Shown in pieces: positions 35,722 to 49,130 of a stretch of 64,000 nucleotides of DNA. The DNA comes from Misgurnus anguillicaudatus (lineage: Eukaryota > Chordata > Actinopteri > Cypriniformes > Cobitidae): contig NC_073358.2 of NCBI RefSeq assembly GCF_027580225.2, positions 29,476,501 through 29,540,500 on the forward strand, written 5' to 3'. A program made the translations under genes and the position numbers. A model generated the notes under the pieces. The model was not told where the DNA came from, searched no databases, and was given only the letters and a program-made list of their open reading frames with translations. Position 1 is the first letter of the stretch, and each line of letters begins with the position of its first letter.

Positions 35722-36450
35722 TCAGTTCAATTCAGTTTTTATTTATATAGCATTACAAAACATCTTTACATTAATGCAGGAAAAAACACAGAAAAAAACA
35801 TGAACAGCAGAATACAGCGGTTTAGATTAACCATACTAGCAAGCGTAGTAAAAATGTAACGTATAAGAGGGTGCTAAGTTAAGCCAATGTCAGCGGACTC
35901 CCCAGGGGTTGAAAAAAAATCCTAGGAGAAAAAAAACTGTGGGCGAAAAGTCCTAGGAGGGGAAAAAACCTTGGGAGAGAGCCAGAAATAGCTGATTCTA
36001 TACAGGATATATTATATAATAGGTACGATTACAATACAATTTTATGGTGATTAAAACATAATATATATATATACATGGATAATTAGATGGGGGCAGCTGA
36101 TGGTCGTTGGTCTGACATCGGCTGGGCATCACGCTGAAGGAAGGCCAGTAGATCAGTGGGTGATGACCTCCACGGCAGCCGGAACTGGGTCTGTTAGTCC
36201 CATTGTCCTCTGGAATGAGGACGAGACAGGGAAGAGAAACAAAATCGGTTCCAGACAGGCTTACTATAGCTGCATAAATATATTACCCTGACAAGTTATG
36301 TGAATGTTTTTTCCGGGAACGCTAACTATTGCGGGATAAGTAAATTTACTAGACAAATTATGTGAATGCTTTCTTAAAGAGAAATGTTTTTAGTTTAGAC
36401 TTAAATTGAAAACAGACGTTTGGTGGGATAAAGCAAGCAGTTGGCAACAA
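35722..36450 (-). mobile_element. LINE 3' end remnant (non-LTR retrotransposon)
   Basis: Read on the minus strand, a frame ends FKSKLKTFLFKKAFT (stop near 36358), like the end of fish L2/Rex-type reverse transcriptase ORFs. An untranslated region follows with CTCTCCCAAGGTTTTTTCC, and it ends in ATATAAATAAAAACTGAATT plus a TTGAA-type tail near 35722. The match is from memory of such tails; no upstream catalytic motif was found. Confidence 0.5.
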
Positions 36451-37733
36451 AATGATGCCCATTAAACAAAAAAAGGTTGGAATAATACAGTATGATATTT
36501 TTGACCCTTGAGGCTCATGGGAGTGTTCCCAAGTGTTCCTGGGAGAGTAGCTGTCCCATAGTGTAGATAGTTGGCCTTCTGTGAAATAAATACAGTCCAA
36601 AAATGCGGTGGTTTCAGTGAGCACGCTACTAAGACTAATCTGTCTTGGCATGCCCCCTGGCAAACAGATGGTCACTTTGAAGACATTTATTAGTCAGACT
36701 GCCAGTGATGACTCCAAATAGTCCATGAGATTCCCCTGTCCTTTCTCAAGCCACCTGTCATGCTGATACTACGTGTCGTGCCAATACACAAGCATTTCAG
36801 AATACTTTTAAGATGTCGAAATTGCGTATCTGCACTTATCATGGCCTTGTGTAATTACCCGTGCTCTTGTTTACCAGATCCTGAGATAGTTGCTGGTGTA
36901 CTCTGTGGGTCATAGAGAGGTTTTACATTTCAGTGGCTAAGATAAATTTATGATTTCAGGACTTCATGATTATTAGACTGTTCAGATTGGTCATGTTTGT
37001 TGATTTACACAAGTGGACTGATTGAATGCAAAAAAGAATCCAGTCACAACTTTAAATGCTGGGAAAACAATGAAGGGAAAGGACGCTTGCATGTGCATTT
37101 CTTCTGTTGGTTTCTCAAGAGTTAAGAAACTACACTTTCTCTTCTTTTATGAATATTTGTCTGTCTATTTCCAATAGTACATGGGATATTGTAATTGTCA
37201 CTGCCACTTGTAACACAAACAGAGCAAAAATGAGCTGCTATTCTCATTGTACAAAAGGTGGATATACTGACTGTATAAAGTTAAGGTCTCTGCATATTCG
37301 CTGCTAAGAGAGTCACTCTAAAATGTAATGCTTTAGATTAAAAATTATGAGCAAAATGGTTAAAAGTGTGGATAAAATCAGGGTTGTAGCCACATGTTTT
37401 GATATACACTGTAATTTTTCCAGTCCAGGTTGAATCATTGCAGACCACCCAATACCCCCCTTCTTCCACTGTCCTTGTTGCTTTCTCTTCTTCCAGCAAG
37501 AAATATTAAACTAAAACAAGGAAAAATATGGGCTGTCAGTGAAAGTTTAATAGACGTCTAGCCATAGCCCAAGAATAGACGATGCGTATATGTTTAGAAC
37601 ATCTAAAACAAATGTAAACAAAGTCAACAGGTGTTTGCTTTCATGATGGAATATAGTACTTCTCCAAGATTTTTGGCATGTAACCAAATTTAAGGTTATT
37701 TAGGGTAGAAGTTAGTTACTCAAAGCCAGACAA
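36451..37733. other. no gene seen
   Basis: Intergenic DNA. The upper part (to 36675) may be more of the LINE on the minus strand, but the frame shows no motif I can name. Confidence 0.4.
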
Positions 37734-39105
<1,372 letters not shown>

Positions 39106-39109
39106 TTTA

Positions 39110-39623
39110 TATATTGGGTCCATAGTTAGCTGTCACTTCACTGTCTCGGTTTTTGCATGCTGGGCTCTCTTTCATATTAAAACCTAATCTAAAATTTATA
39201 GAAAAGGTGTGGATGAAGCATGGAGTGTGATTTTGGACTAGACTGGATGTTAACAGTAAAGCTAAATAATAAATTTTGTATACCAGGTTGTTTGCTGTTA
39301 AATGATAAAGACTCAAACATTGTGTCTACCTTTTTTGTTTATCTAAACCTTTTGCTACCCGTAATAGCACATGCCCTAGAGTCACGGGGAGTGCTGAAGC
39401 TTTTAAATTTCCTCATTACAATGTTTAGAGAGCTTTGCATGTAAAATGCTGGACTAGTAAAGCCTTTAATCCGTGACAGTCAATATTTTACAGAGGAGGA
39501 AAAATGTCAATAATATTTCAAGTTATGTCATTTAAAGTCACAGAGTTTATATGCAACTCACTTCATTTATTCATTTTACTCCAATGTTCCAATTGAAATA
39601 GTCTATAAACAAGGTTCATAAGG
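39110..39623. other. no gene seen
   Basis: AT-rich sequence between the Tc1 element and the next MITE; short frames have no support. Confidence 0.5.
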
Positions 39624-39626
39624 AAA

Positions 39627-39924
39627 CTGTCAGGGTGTGGTGGAGGAGGAAGACAAGATGAAGACTGATGTAATAAATTAAATGATACTTTTATTGATAT
39701 AACAAAGCCTGGAACTTAAACTGGAACATAACACTAACATAAACAATGACCAACAAAGTGAGGAAGACAAACAGAGTATATATAAGGTGACTGATGACAA
39801 TAGCTGGCAGGTGTGCTGATAACAAATAAAGATCAGGCGAGGAGAGTGAAGGATCATGGGAAATGGTGTCCAGATGGTCGAAAAGGGGAAACACATGAGG
39901 GCACAGCGAATGGGGTTGTGACAG
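39627..39924. mobile_element. CTGTCAG-ended element, 298 bp, 3-bp flanks AAA
   Basis: The ends are CTGTCAGGGTGTGG and GGGGTTGTGACAG, with AAA on both sides (39624-39626, 39925-39927). The interior resembles 14199-14684 in layout (AC-rich middle, CAGGTGTG-like part). Confidence 0.7.
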
Positions 39925-40234
39925 AAACAATCAACTTTTTAGAGCAGCCTAATGGTACTGTTTGCTTTAAGCCTTATAACTTCTGTTATGGATACTTTAT
40001 GACCAGCTACTTTATCCCAGCAGAGGTTAATCAATTATGACTTTATTTTGCTTTTAAAATGTCTGTAGGTGAGCCAATCGCATAAAGTTTTGGAAGCACT
40101 TTAAAAACCAAGGGTGAAATATTTGTCTAAAAGCTTTACTAAATGTCACACATCTGCTCTTGATCACAGTAAATCAAAAGTGTAATACTTTAAACACTTT
40201 ATTCTGAAGAACAATCTTATGGACAATTCGATAT

Positions 40235-40395
40235 CTCTATTTCACCTAACCTGCATGTCTGTGGACTGTGGGAGGAAACCAAAGTACCCGGAGTAAACAC
40301 ATGCTGAGAGTATATGCAAACTCCACAAAGAAAGGCCATCTAACCCAGCCCAGGCTCAAAACAGGTAGATCCTTGCTACCCACAGAGCCACCTTT
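40235..40395 (-). mobile_element. tRNA-derived SINE fragment (DANA / V-SINE-like)
   Basis: The minus strand reads AGGTGGCTCTGTGGGTAGC (A-box-like), then TTTGTGGAGTTTGCATAT and TTTGGTTTCCTCCCACAGTC. These are landmarks of the widespread fish SINE body I recall as DANA/V-SINE. The B-box is degraded. The name is from memory. Confidence 0.55.
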
Positions 40396-40399
40396 AACC

Positions 40400-40998
40400 T
40401 CCTAAGACCTGGACATCACATTTTTTGTTGTTTGCACCAAATACTGTGTAACTGGAACACAAACGTGGACAATTACACTGCTTCATGTTCAAAGAAAAAT
40501 ATTTGGTCATTATATTTATTGGTTCTTCCTAACCCCAAAATATCTAGAAGAAATCTGAAAAAAAGACAAACCAAAGCTCGGGTATTAGGAGGTTAAATAT
40601 GGTTTATTTAATGTACTTATATAAGAAAATTGTATTAAACATAACAATTCTGTACAAAACTTACATTTCATACTTAGAAGTATTTGCATGCTTTTAAACC
40701 CTAAACTACCTTATTCCTAACCCTAAAGCCACCCCAAACAACCCCAAATTAACACACATGTGCACAATTAGTACAATGTGTTAAATGCTTTTGCTTCATA
40801 TAGTAGTTAAATTAAAAATACAATGATAAAATAAATTTTTGCAAGTTTGTTGGTTCCGAAATTCAGTATTTTGAGCTTCATGTTCAAAATAATACACACA
40901 GCTGACAGAAAGAGCTTGTGTGGCCTCAGTCATATATACAAACTGTAATAAAATCTCTAGCATGATGAACATGATAACATCCATACAGATAACTGCTG
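40400..40998. other. no gene seen
   Basis: AT-rich intergenic sequence; nothing recognised. Confidence 0.5.
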
Positions 40999-41002
40999 TT
41001 AA

Positions 41003-41417
41003 AGGAAAACACCACCATTTTTCAATATTTTACAATGTTCTAACCTCAAATTAGACAAATGAATACATACTTTTTTCAATACGTGCACTTTTAATCTTTG
41101 TACAGCGCCTCGTGAATGTGTTAGCATTTAGCCTAGCCCCACTCATTCCCATGGCTCCAAACAGGGATGAATTTAGAAGTCACCAAACACTTCCATGTTT
41201 TACCTATTTAAAGACTGTTACATGAGTATTTACACAAATAAGTGTAATATAAAACATAACTTTTGTTTGGATCCTAAGGAATGAATGGGCTAGGCTAAAT
41301 GCTAACACATTCAAGAAGCGCTGTACAAAGATTAAAAGTGCACGCATTGAAAAATAATAGGTATCTAAGTTCACGTAAGAACATAGTAAAATATTTTTAA
41401 AAAAGTGGTGTTTTCCT
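41003..41417. mobile_element. TTAA-flanked fold-back MITE, 415 bp
   Basis: TTAA (40999-41002) then AGGAAAACACCACC; the right end is AAAAGTGGTGTTTTCCT then TTAA (41418-41421). The arms share GCTAACACATTCA-type, GCTGTACAAAGATTAAAAGT and GGCTAGGCTAAATGCTAACA strings in opposite orientation. Confidence 0.9.
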
Positions 41418-41421
41418 TTAA

Positions 41422-43058
41422 CCGGCTTTTGTTTTGATTGATGATCTTACTGAGAATTGCAGTTTGTGTATTCCATAGAAAATGAGTCATTCAATCATAT
41501 CAGCACTTTAACTGCATGAGCATTGAGCAATATAGTTATTGTACAAGACGAATTGCATCATTTATTATCCTGATCAAGCATGCTTGCATTAAGATCATTG
41601 TACATTAAAGTATGTAAACATACACTCTAAAAAATGTCTGGCTTATTTTTAAACCATAATGGGTAAATAGTGGACAGAACACATACTGGGTTAAAAATGA
41701 CCCAGCATTGGGTTAATTTTCAACACAGCGGTGTGTTCTGTCAGATATTTTTTAATCACTTTTTAGGAACATCGCATTTAAAAAAACTTAGTATGAACTA
41801 TTGTACAACTAGATTAGCTAAATAAAGTACCTTATGTCAACTCATGAGCTTGATCGCTATTTTCTCTATGACATCATTCTCACTGGTCCTCCTCCTCTGT
41901 ATTTACGTGTGCTATCATATCCAGGGACTTGAGTATAAGTCACTCGGTGTCAGCATTGTGGTAAAAAAAACATCTGTCTGTTAATGGCAATTTTTCTTGG
42001 GGCAATTTGAAATGAGTCAAGTTGCTTGTCCTTGTGGGTTTGTGTCTATAAGAACAGTAATAGCTGTTAATCTCCAGCTCCCTTTTGACTTCCCAAAGAT
42101 GCTTTCCACCATTAAGTAGATCATCCACCCATTTCAACAGAGATTAGGACTTACAAGTGCTTACAAGTTAGTGATGTTACATATTGTACATTAAGAAATT
42201 GAAAATTGTTCATAAAGCTTAAATCTCTTGCTTTGACATTTGAGCTTTATTACCGTAAACAGCAATAAAATTAACAATCATTATCCAATGAACCGTGGGT
42301 TAGGTTAAGAGAGATCTTTTGACATACCCATAAGGCTTTGCAAATGATAAGCTTCAACTTCAGGGCTCATTTGACACCAGACAATGATGGTTTGTGTTTA
42401 ATATACCATAAATCTAACATACCAAATAAAGAGGGACCGCTGTTATTCTCAGTTAAAAGCTCTTTTAAAAGAACCATAAACTGTGACTGCATAATACATG
42501 AGTCATATTACACATTCTGTTCAGACATGCAGCCAACTGGTAAAAAGAAAACAGTTGTCTGATGTTTAAGGAAGGGTTAACATAAATTATCACCAGAGTA
42601 TATACAGATCTGGAGTCAGTTTGTCTATCTAGCTAGGTTCACTCATTAGATGGGGTTATGTAGCCTCCCATATGCATATCTGAGGAACAAGAATTCTCAA
42701 TGCTAAAACAGAAAAACGTTTAAAGCAGCATGATAGCGCCATCCAGTGGAGCATTGAAAAACGTTACATGATGCATTACAGTTGAGCCTGGCAATATTTT
42801 GCAATTTGGTATGTAACGTAATAATAAAGAGTCTGCTTCAAGTCTTTAGAGCTACAGTATGGAGAAGGTTTGGAGATGATCATGTAGCAATGTATAGCTA
42901 TGATATATACAGTAGTCTATTGTGTTTAAAAAAATAATAAATGAAAATAGTTCTAGTTATTAAAGTGATTATACAAAAATATCAGCTAATATCAGATATA
43001 TAAACTAATGCATAGTAATGTGATTTTCTTAAATTAAGTGTTTCTTATCAGTTGTTTT
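41422..43058. other. intergenic, with one TGGGTTA-type MITE at ~41625-41765
   Basis: The MITE starts ACACTCTAAAAAATGTCTGG and repeats ACAGAACACA and GGGTTA motifs like the copies at 17.0 and 47.5 kb. No gene recognised elsewhere. Confidence 0.5.
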
Positions 43059-43061
43059 TAT

Positions 43062-43395
43062 CAGAATGAGTGTTTCCTCGGAATCGAACCTGGTCTACCA
43101 AATGGGACACACGCTGTTGTTTTTTTTCTGTATTGGATGGTTGTTTTGAATTGTCTGGGTGTTTTTTATTGGGATGCTGCTGTAGTTTGATAAGAGATGA
43201 AACATCTGCATTTGGTCCCAGCACTGCTTCCAATTCCAAACACTAGAGGGAAGCACAATACTGAAAAACATTGGGATCCTAAACATGCAAGATTTTTATG
43301 GATTCTACAGGTGTGTTTGAAACCAGTATCTTTTTAATTTTTTATTTAAAAAAAATACATTTACATTTACGCATTTGGCAGACCCCAAAACAACT
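43062..43395 (-). repeat. tRNA-derived SINE fragments
   Basis: On the minus strand near 43062-43110 is a T-arm-like piece, GGTTCGATTCCGAGGAAACA, followed by CTCATTCTGATAAAA, as in the SINE at 45.3 kb. Near 43355-43385 is a typical SINE tail (CATTTACGCATTTGGCAGAC on plus). They may be parts of one broken copy. Confidence 0.5.
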
Positions 43396-43497
43396 TGTAT
43401 AATCCGCTGCTAGAGGGCGCACAATCAAAACAATAACAATTACGTAAAAGAATGATGCTCTGAAGAAGCGTGGAATTATGGTATTTGTTGTCTTTAA

Positions 43498-44883
43498 AGG
43501 ACAGGTTCGGTATTTTACACTTAAAGACCTGTTTTCAGATAGTTTATGATGAAATAGAACGGTTTTGACTGAAATTTGGACATATGATGCTGGCCCGAGA
43601 ATTTTCGGTTTCTGTTATATCACCCACTACCTCTACAATGGCTGCTCTGAAACTCACCGAGTGGTCAGGGGTGTTCACTGATATGCTCACACAAAAATCG
43701 CTGCAAAAGATGCTTTCCAACAGGTGTTTTAGCATTCGTTGTAAACTTGTGGACCTATTTTTCCAAACGCCTCACACCCGTACGTTCTTCCGTTGAGAGC
43801 TTGAATAATAAACACTCCAGCCCAGTTGGTGGCAGTAATCCACCTTTGCCAACTGCAAGAATACAAACAACGTTTCAGGCGCGGAGTAATACTGTACCTC
43901 ACAGCACATCTAATCAGTGTTGGGTAAGTTACTCAAAAAAAGTAATTAATTACTAGTTACTAATTACATCTTCAATCATGTAATTAGATTACTTTACAAA
44001 TTACTCTCTCCAAAAAGTATTTAATTACTTATTACTAATTACTTTCTAAATACTATTTAGTATATGATACAAGGATAGGCTCGAAGAAATAATATATACA
44101 AGTACATCAATTATCCTGATCCCACTTAAGGGTCCAATTCTCTCTATTAACTAACTATTAACTACTGTTGGCTCAATATACTCCAACTACTGCTTATTAA
44201 TACTAAAGAAGTTGTTAATTTTAAGTATTGGTAGAATTGGGGACGGTTAAGGACATAGAATAAGGTTTTGCAGAATGAGGCATTAATATGTGCTTTTAAG
44301 GATTAATAAACAGCCAGCATCTCATTAATATTAATGCTAGTAATCAACCAGTTAATTTATGAGAATTGTAAACTTAAACCATGTTAAATCCTCTATTGTA
44401 TTATAGTATACATAATTGTTTTCCAGTCCATACATAGTATTTAGTTACATTAGAAGTAACTGTAATTAGATTACAAGAAAAATAAGAGTAATTCCTTACT
44501 TTACTTTTTCAAGGGAAAAGTAATTAAATTACAGTAACTAATTACTTAGTAACTAGTTACACCCAACACTGCATCTAATACAAGTCAATGGAGTTGGACA
44601 AAAACTATGATAAAACCTGTTGGAAAGCATCTTTTGCAGCGATTTTTGTGTGAGCATATCAGTGAACACCCCTGACCACTCTTTGTAAACAAAAGTTTAA
44701 TGCATTTTAGGAAGGATTGTTCCTGTGCATCTATGAAGCCATTGTAGAGGTGGGAGGTGGTACAACAAACACCCGAAAATTCTCGGGCCAGCATCATATG
44801 TCCAAATTTCAGTCAAAACCGTTCTATTTCATCATAAACTATCTGAAAACAGGGCTTTAAGTGTAAAATACCCAACTTTTCCT
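43498..44883. mobile_element. TTAA-flanked fold-back element split by a hAT insertion
   Basis: TTAA (43494-43497) then AGGACAGGTTCGGTATTTTA; the right end is TACCCAACTTTTCCT then TTAA (44884-44887). It is a sister of 23371-24885. Without the hAT insert and its duplication it is about 721 bp. Confidence 0.93.
43915..44571. mobile_element. hAT-type element, 657 bp, perfect 8-bp duplication CATCTAAT
   Basis: The left end CAGTGTTGGGTAAGTTACTC is matched by the right end AACTAGTTACACCCAACACTG. CATCTAAT lies on both sides (43907-43914, 44572-44579). The sister host element has a single CATCTAAT at 24588-24595, i.e. the empty site. The interior is AT-rich with no transposase, so it is non-autonomous. 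Confidence 0.95.
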
Positions 44884-45239
44884 TTAACTCAACCGCTGAT
44901 GGCCATCAATCAGATGGGAATGAGAAATCATGTTAACGGATGAGGTTAAGTAATCAACTTTTATAAATGTTGCGTTTGATGACATCGTTTTATTTCATTA
45001 TTTCATGTTATGTTCAAAACTAAATTGTTAGTCATGGATGTTCCACGTCAGTAAACTAAAGGGAGTAACAAAGGGTAACGTGGATATTAATGTCACTGAC
45101 AGGCAACTGCAATGCCCAGTGTCACTGTTTAGAATGGCAATTTTCTCACGATTTACAAGCAGTTGAAAACTTTAGAGATATTGTAAATAATCATTTGAAC
45201 AAAATATATAACACTGGCCTGGTGTTTTTTTGGATATTT

Positions 45240-45690
45240 TACTGCAAAATCTTACAAATGGAACTTTAGAGTGCATTACAGGGTATACATTTTATCAGCA
45301 TGAGTGTTCCCTGTTTCGAACATATGATCTTTTGCACTGTTAAAGGGATAGTTCACCCAAAAATGAAAATTCTGTCCTCATTTACTCACCCTCATGTTGT
45401 TACAAACCTGTATACATTTATTTGTTCCAATGAACATGAAGAAAAATATGTTGAGAAATGTTTGTAACCAAACTGTTTGTGGACCCCATTCACTTCCATA
45501 GTAGAATAAAAGAAAACCATGGAAAGTCCACTAACTTTTATAAACGTTTCTAAAAATATCTGTTCCTCAGAACAAAGACATTTATACAGGTTTGTAATAA
45601 CATGAGAGTGAGTACATAATGACACAATTTTCATTTTTGGATGAACTATCCCTTTAACGCAATGCTCTACCACTGAGCTATACTGGAACA
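45240..45690 (-). mobile_element. tRNA-derived SINE split by a MITE
   Basis: On the minus strand the tRNA-like head starts at about 45689 (GTTCCAGTATAGCTCAGTGG, then TAGAGCATTGCG), is interrupted at TTAA by the 45344-45653 MITE, and resumes at 45343 with CAGTGCAAAAG and a T-arm GTTCGAA. The pieces fold as D-arm, anticodon arm (loop TTAACAG, formally AAC) and T-arm. The downstream ACTCATGCTGATAAAATGTA is SINE body, so it is a SINE rather than a tRNA gene. Confidence 0.7.
45344..45653. mobile_element. TTAA-flanked MITE, 310 bp
   Basis: TTAA (45340-45343) then AGGGATAGTTCACCCAAAAA; the right end is TTTTGGATGAACTATCCCT then TTAA (45654-45657). This is a very common teleost MITE type. A decayed relative is in map1b intron 1 (about 51105-51285). 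Confidence 0.93.
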
Positions 45691-45714
45691 TTAGACTACA
45701 GATAGCTACAGATT

Positions 45715-47445
45715 ACAGCCAAAACCAGCATAAGCTGATGAGCTGGTTTTAGCTGGTCCCCCAGCCTGGTTTTAGCTGTGTTTAGTCACTTTTTTAGACG
45801 GTTAACTTTGCAAGCTGGGAGGACCAGCTTCCACTACTATAAACCAGCTAAAACCAGCAAGCAGACAGTGTCTGTGGTTCATAGAGCAAGACAGCTCAGA
45901 GGGAGGTGCCTGTGACTCATCAAAACACAACAAACCACATGTCAAACTCCTGCTGTTTTCCTACCATCCCTGTGGACTTTCTTTTGTTTTCTTGTCGTAT
46001 CACAATAATTACACTTGGATAATTATAGAAATATCATTTTCAGGTGCATTTAAACACAATGTTGTCTGTGCTTTGATAGATCGATTTGTGACTTTAATAA
46101 AGTGATCAAATGCAGATGATTTTTTAGTGTACCCAGTGTCAGTTTTGTAGGCAAATGTTTGCTAATTGTAGGTTTCAGTGGGGAAGAAATTGAATTAAAA
46201 TTAATATAAGAATATGAATGTATAAATAAGGGTAAAAAACAATAAGCTGATCAAAACATTTAAAATACCTTAACCTATAAGTCTAAATAAATAAGTAATA
46301 GGAACTGATCAAAACGTGGCCATAACAACATTTTGTACGGGCCGCTCTTGGGCCAGTTGGGCATCTCGACTGTCAGCAAACATTTTAAATCTGGTGCTTC
46401 ATAAAGCACTGACTCCATAATGTGATCCCAGTGGAGCAGCTACCATAGCAACAGATGCTGTTGTCATGACAGATACCACTCAACATAATTGCTGCTGAAA
46501 TAATTTCATTCTCAACCTTCACTCTGTCTCAATTTCTTTCTTTAGACTTTACAAAGAGAAACTCAGTCAAATAATTCAGCGTACACAGCCACCATCATGC
46601 TTTCATGCGATTTCAACCATCTTTCAAGATGGACAATTTATATCTTTCATTCTTCTCAACTTTAATATCACACCCAATTTAAGCAAACCACCTCTGACTG
46701 ACTCACATATGTTTTTTCATAATATAGCCTGTTTATAACAGGCTTCCACTTTTCCAGCTGTAACGTAATGAATGTTTGATGTGGTGAATCGTGCCCTACT
46801 TCCAACAGGCAACACTGCAGTGACTGACACATTGATTTATCCTTCTGAAATATTTACACATGCACTGCTAGGAAATAAAGCAAAATCTATAAAAATGGTA
46901 AGACTGTAACTATAGACTGAATGAAGGACCCCCCCCCCCCCACAAAAAAATAAATAAATATACAAACCTTACTTATTACTGACAGATTGTTTATTGAAAA
47001 TGTATGTGTGTGTCATAATTGTGATGTGTTTGAATACTGAAGGAATTGATTCAGAGTTTCAGGTGAACCCAGTGACACTGCTGCAGCACAACAATGAAAA
47101 AATGGAAAAGGAAATTCTGTCCATTGGCATGACATCATCAAGATGAGACAAGGAATAGCACTTCTCATCTACAGCAAACGAGTGTCTGGATAAGAAGAGA
47201 AAGTAAAATATATAAAGATTTTTTTTCCTAAGCATTCAGTCTATTGAAGCTGTTTGAAAGCATTGAAGCACACAAAAAAAATGCAGCAAACAATTAAGCA
47301 AATTCATAAAAAAAATCTCACATAATACAATTATTACTTTTAGGTTTTGTATTCTGCATTGTGACTTCATGGCAAATAAGGTTATATTTCCGCATTTCCT
47401 GTCAATATATAAATAAGCAAAAAGACAGAAAATACCTTACAACAA
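45715..47445. other. intergenic, with a CCAGC-rich MITE piece at 45720-45862
   Basis: The piece at 45720-45862 repeats ACCAGC/GCTGG motifs like the Tc1-type MITE at 56934. After it, no gene or repeat is recognised. A run of 13 C lies near 46929-46941. Confidence 0.5.
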
Positions 47446-47449
47446 CACT

Positions 47450-47692
47450 AAAATGGCTGGGTAATTGTTACCCATGCTGGGTAAATATAGGACAGAACAC
47501 ACTGCTGGGTAAAACTTGACCAAATGCTGGGTTGTTTTAACGCAACTGTTGGGTTATTATAACCCATGGTTGCATAACAACCCAAAATTGGGTTATTTTT
47601 AACCCAGCATTGGATCATTTTAACCCAGCATGCGTTCTGTCCAATATTTACGCATTATGGGTTAAAAAAATACCCCAGCCATTTTAGAGTAA
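47450..47692. mobile_element. TGGGTTA/TAACCCA MITE
   Basis: It has inverted arms, AAAATGGCTGGGTAATTGTTA at the left and TACCCCAGCCATTTTAGAGT at the right, with GGACAGAACACACTGCTGGG repeated in reverse as TGCGTTCTGTCC. Copies are at about 16995-17210 and 41625-41765. Confidence 0.7.
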
Positions 47693-47771
47693 ATTTTAAA
47701 GTGTTTTATATTTTATTTGAGTAATATATTTCAATAATTATTTCATTTATTTAATGCTTATCATTGTAATA

Positions 47772-48895
47772 TACACTCTTAAAAAATTGGTGCTAAATAG
47801 CACTAAAAGCTCGTAATCATGTGGGAAATATTTTTAGTGCTATATAGCACCTATAAAGCATCTATGAAGAACCATACGAGTGATATAGCACCACTATATC
47901 ACCACATATGATATAGTGGTGATATACACCACATAGCACAAAATGGTTCTACACAGGTCACAGGTGCTATATGGCACTTAAAATGGTTCCCCCTTATGAT
48001 TATGAGCCAGTGAACCACTTTTAGTGCTATACTCATATAGTCTCTCACTCTAAAAAATATGTGCTAAAGAGCACTAAAAGCTCGTAATCATAGGGGAACC
48101 ATTTTTAGTGCTATATAGCACCTATGAAGAACCATACGGGGTGATATAGCCACTATAGAACCAAACATGGTTCTACATAGCACAATATGGTTCTACATAG
48201 GTGCTACACAGGTACCGTAGGTGCTATATGGCACTTAAAATGGTTTCCCTATAATTACAAGCCAGTGAACCACTTTTAGTGCTATTTAGCACCGTTTGTT
48301 TTTAGAGTGTATTTAAATAATAATTTATTTAATTTATTTGTCACAGTTGTAATAAGGGGAAAGAAGGCTTAGCTGCCATTCAATTGTCAATGCAAAAATT
48401 TTTAATGATCCTAAAAATTGTGCACTGACTGAATACAAAGACTCATATAGTCTCTCACTCTAAAAAATGTGTGTTAAATAGCACAAAAAACTTGTAATCA
48501 TAGGGGAACCATTTTTAGTGCTATATAGCACCTATAAAGAACCATACGGGGTGATATAGCACCACTATAGCACCAGATATGGTTCTACATAGCACAATAT
48601 GGTTCTACACAGGTGCTATATAGCACATAAAATGGATATAGTCTCTCACTCTAAAAAATATGTGCTAAATAGCACTAAAAGCTCGTAATCAGGGGAACCA
48701 TTTTTAGGGCTATATAGCACCTATAAAGAACCAAACGGGGTGATATAGCACCACTATAGCACAGGATATGGTTCTACATAGCACAATATGGTTCTACACG
48801 GGTGCTATATGGCACATAAAATGGTTCCCCTATATATGATTACGAGCCAGTGAACCCCTTTTAGTGCTATTTAGCACCGTTTGTTTTTAGAGGTT
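47772..48895. repeat. tandem array of four GTGCTAAATAGCAC MITE units
   Basis: Units start at about 47772, 48045, 48455 and 48647. Each begins ACTCT(T/A)AAAAAAT, then (T/G)GTGCTAAATAGCAC or a variant, and contains ACCATTTTTAGTGCTATATA, GGGGTGATATAGC and ATGGTTCTACATAGCACAA. The 28-bp flank starting ACTCATATAGTCTCTCACTC occurs at 48031-48058 and 48441-48468, with its last 24 bases again at 48636-48659. The flank being copied too points to segmental duplication rather than separate insertions. Confidence 0.85.
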
Positions 48896-48899
48896 ACTT

Positions 48900-49130
48900 T
48901 CTGGTAGGCCTATGGCCTGTTTTTTTCTTTGGCTCACCAGCACGTATAAAAGAACAAAAAACACACACAAAAAAACAAAAGACCAATGTCCAAAATAATA
49001 TCACATCATGTAAACAAAACATATTTCAAAGATTCGTAAAATTCACATTTAAGTTCAAAGCTACTGACTAGTATGTAAATTTTTAAATGATGTAAATCTA
49101 TGGTCTCGCGCCGTTTTATGATTTGCTGGA
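48900..49130. other. unique spacer before the map1b promoter
   Basis: This is the only DNA between the MITE array and the promoter elements. It is AT-rich with ATTTAAGTT/TTTAAATGA strings. No factor site can be assigned with confidence. Confidence 0.5.

Noticed and set aside
45301..45690. A functional tRNA-Val (AAC) gene
   Set aside because: The tRNA-like head is split by a 310-bp MITE, its acceptor stem does not close well, and SINE body sequence follows it.
47772..48895. CRISPR-like array of repeats and spacers
   Set aside because: The units are related MITE copies about 200-400 bp apart with inverted arms, in a vertebrate genome. There are no short regular repeats or unique spacers.
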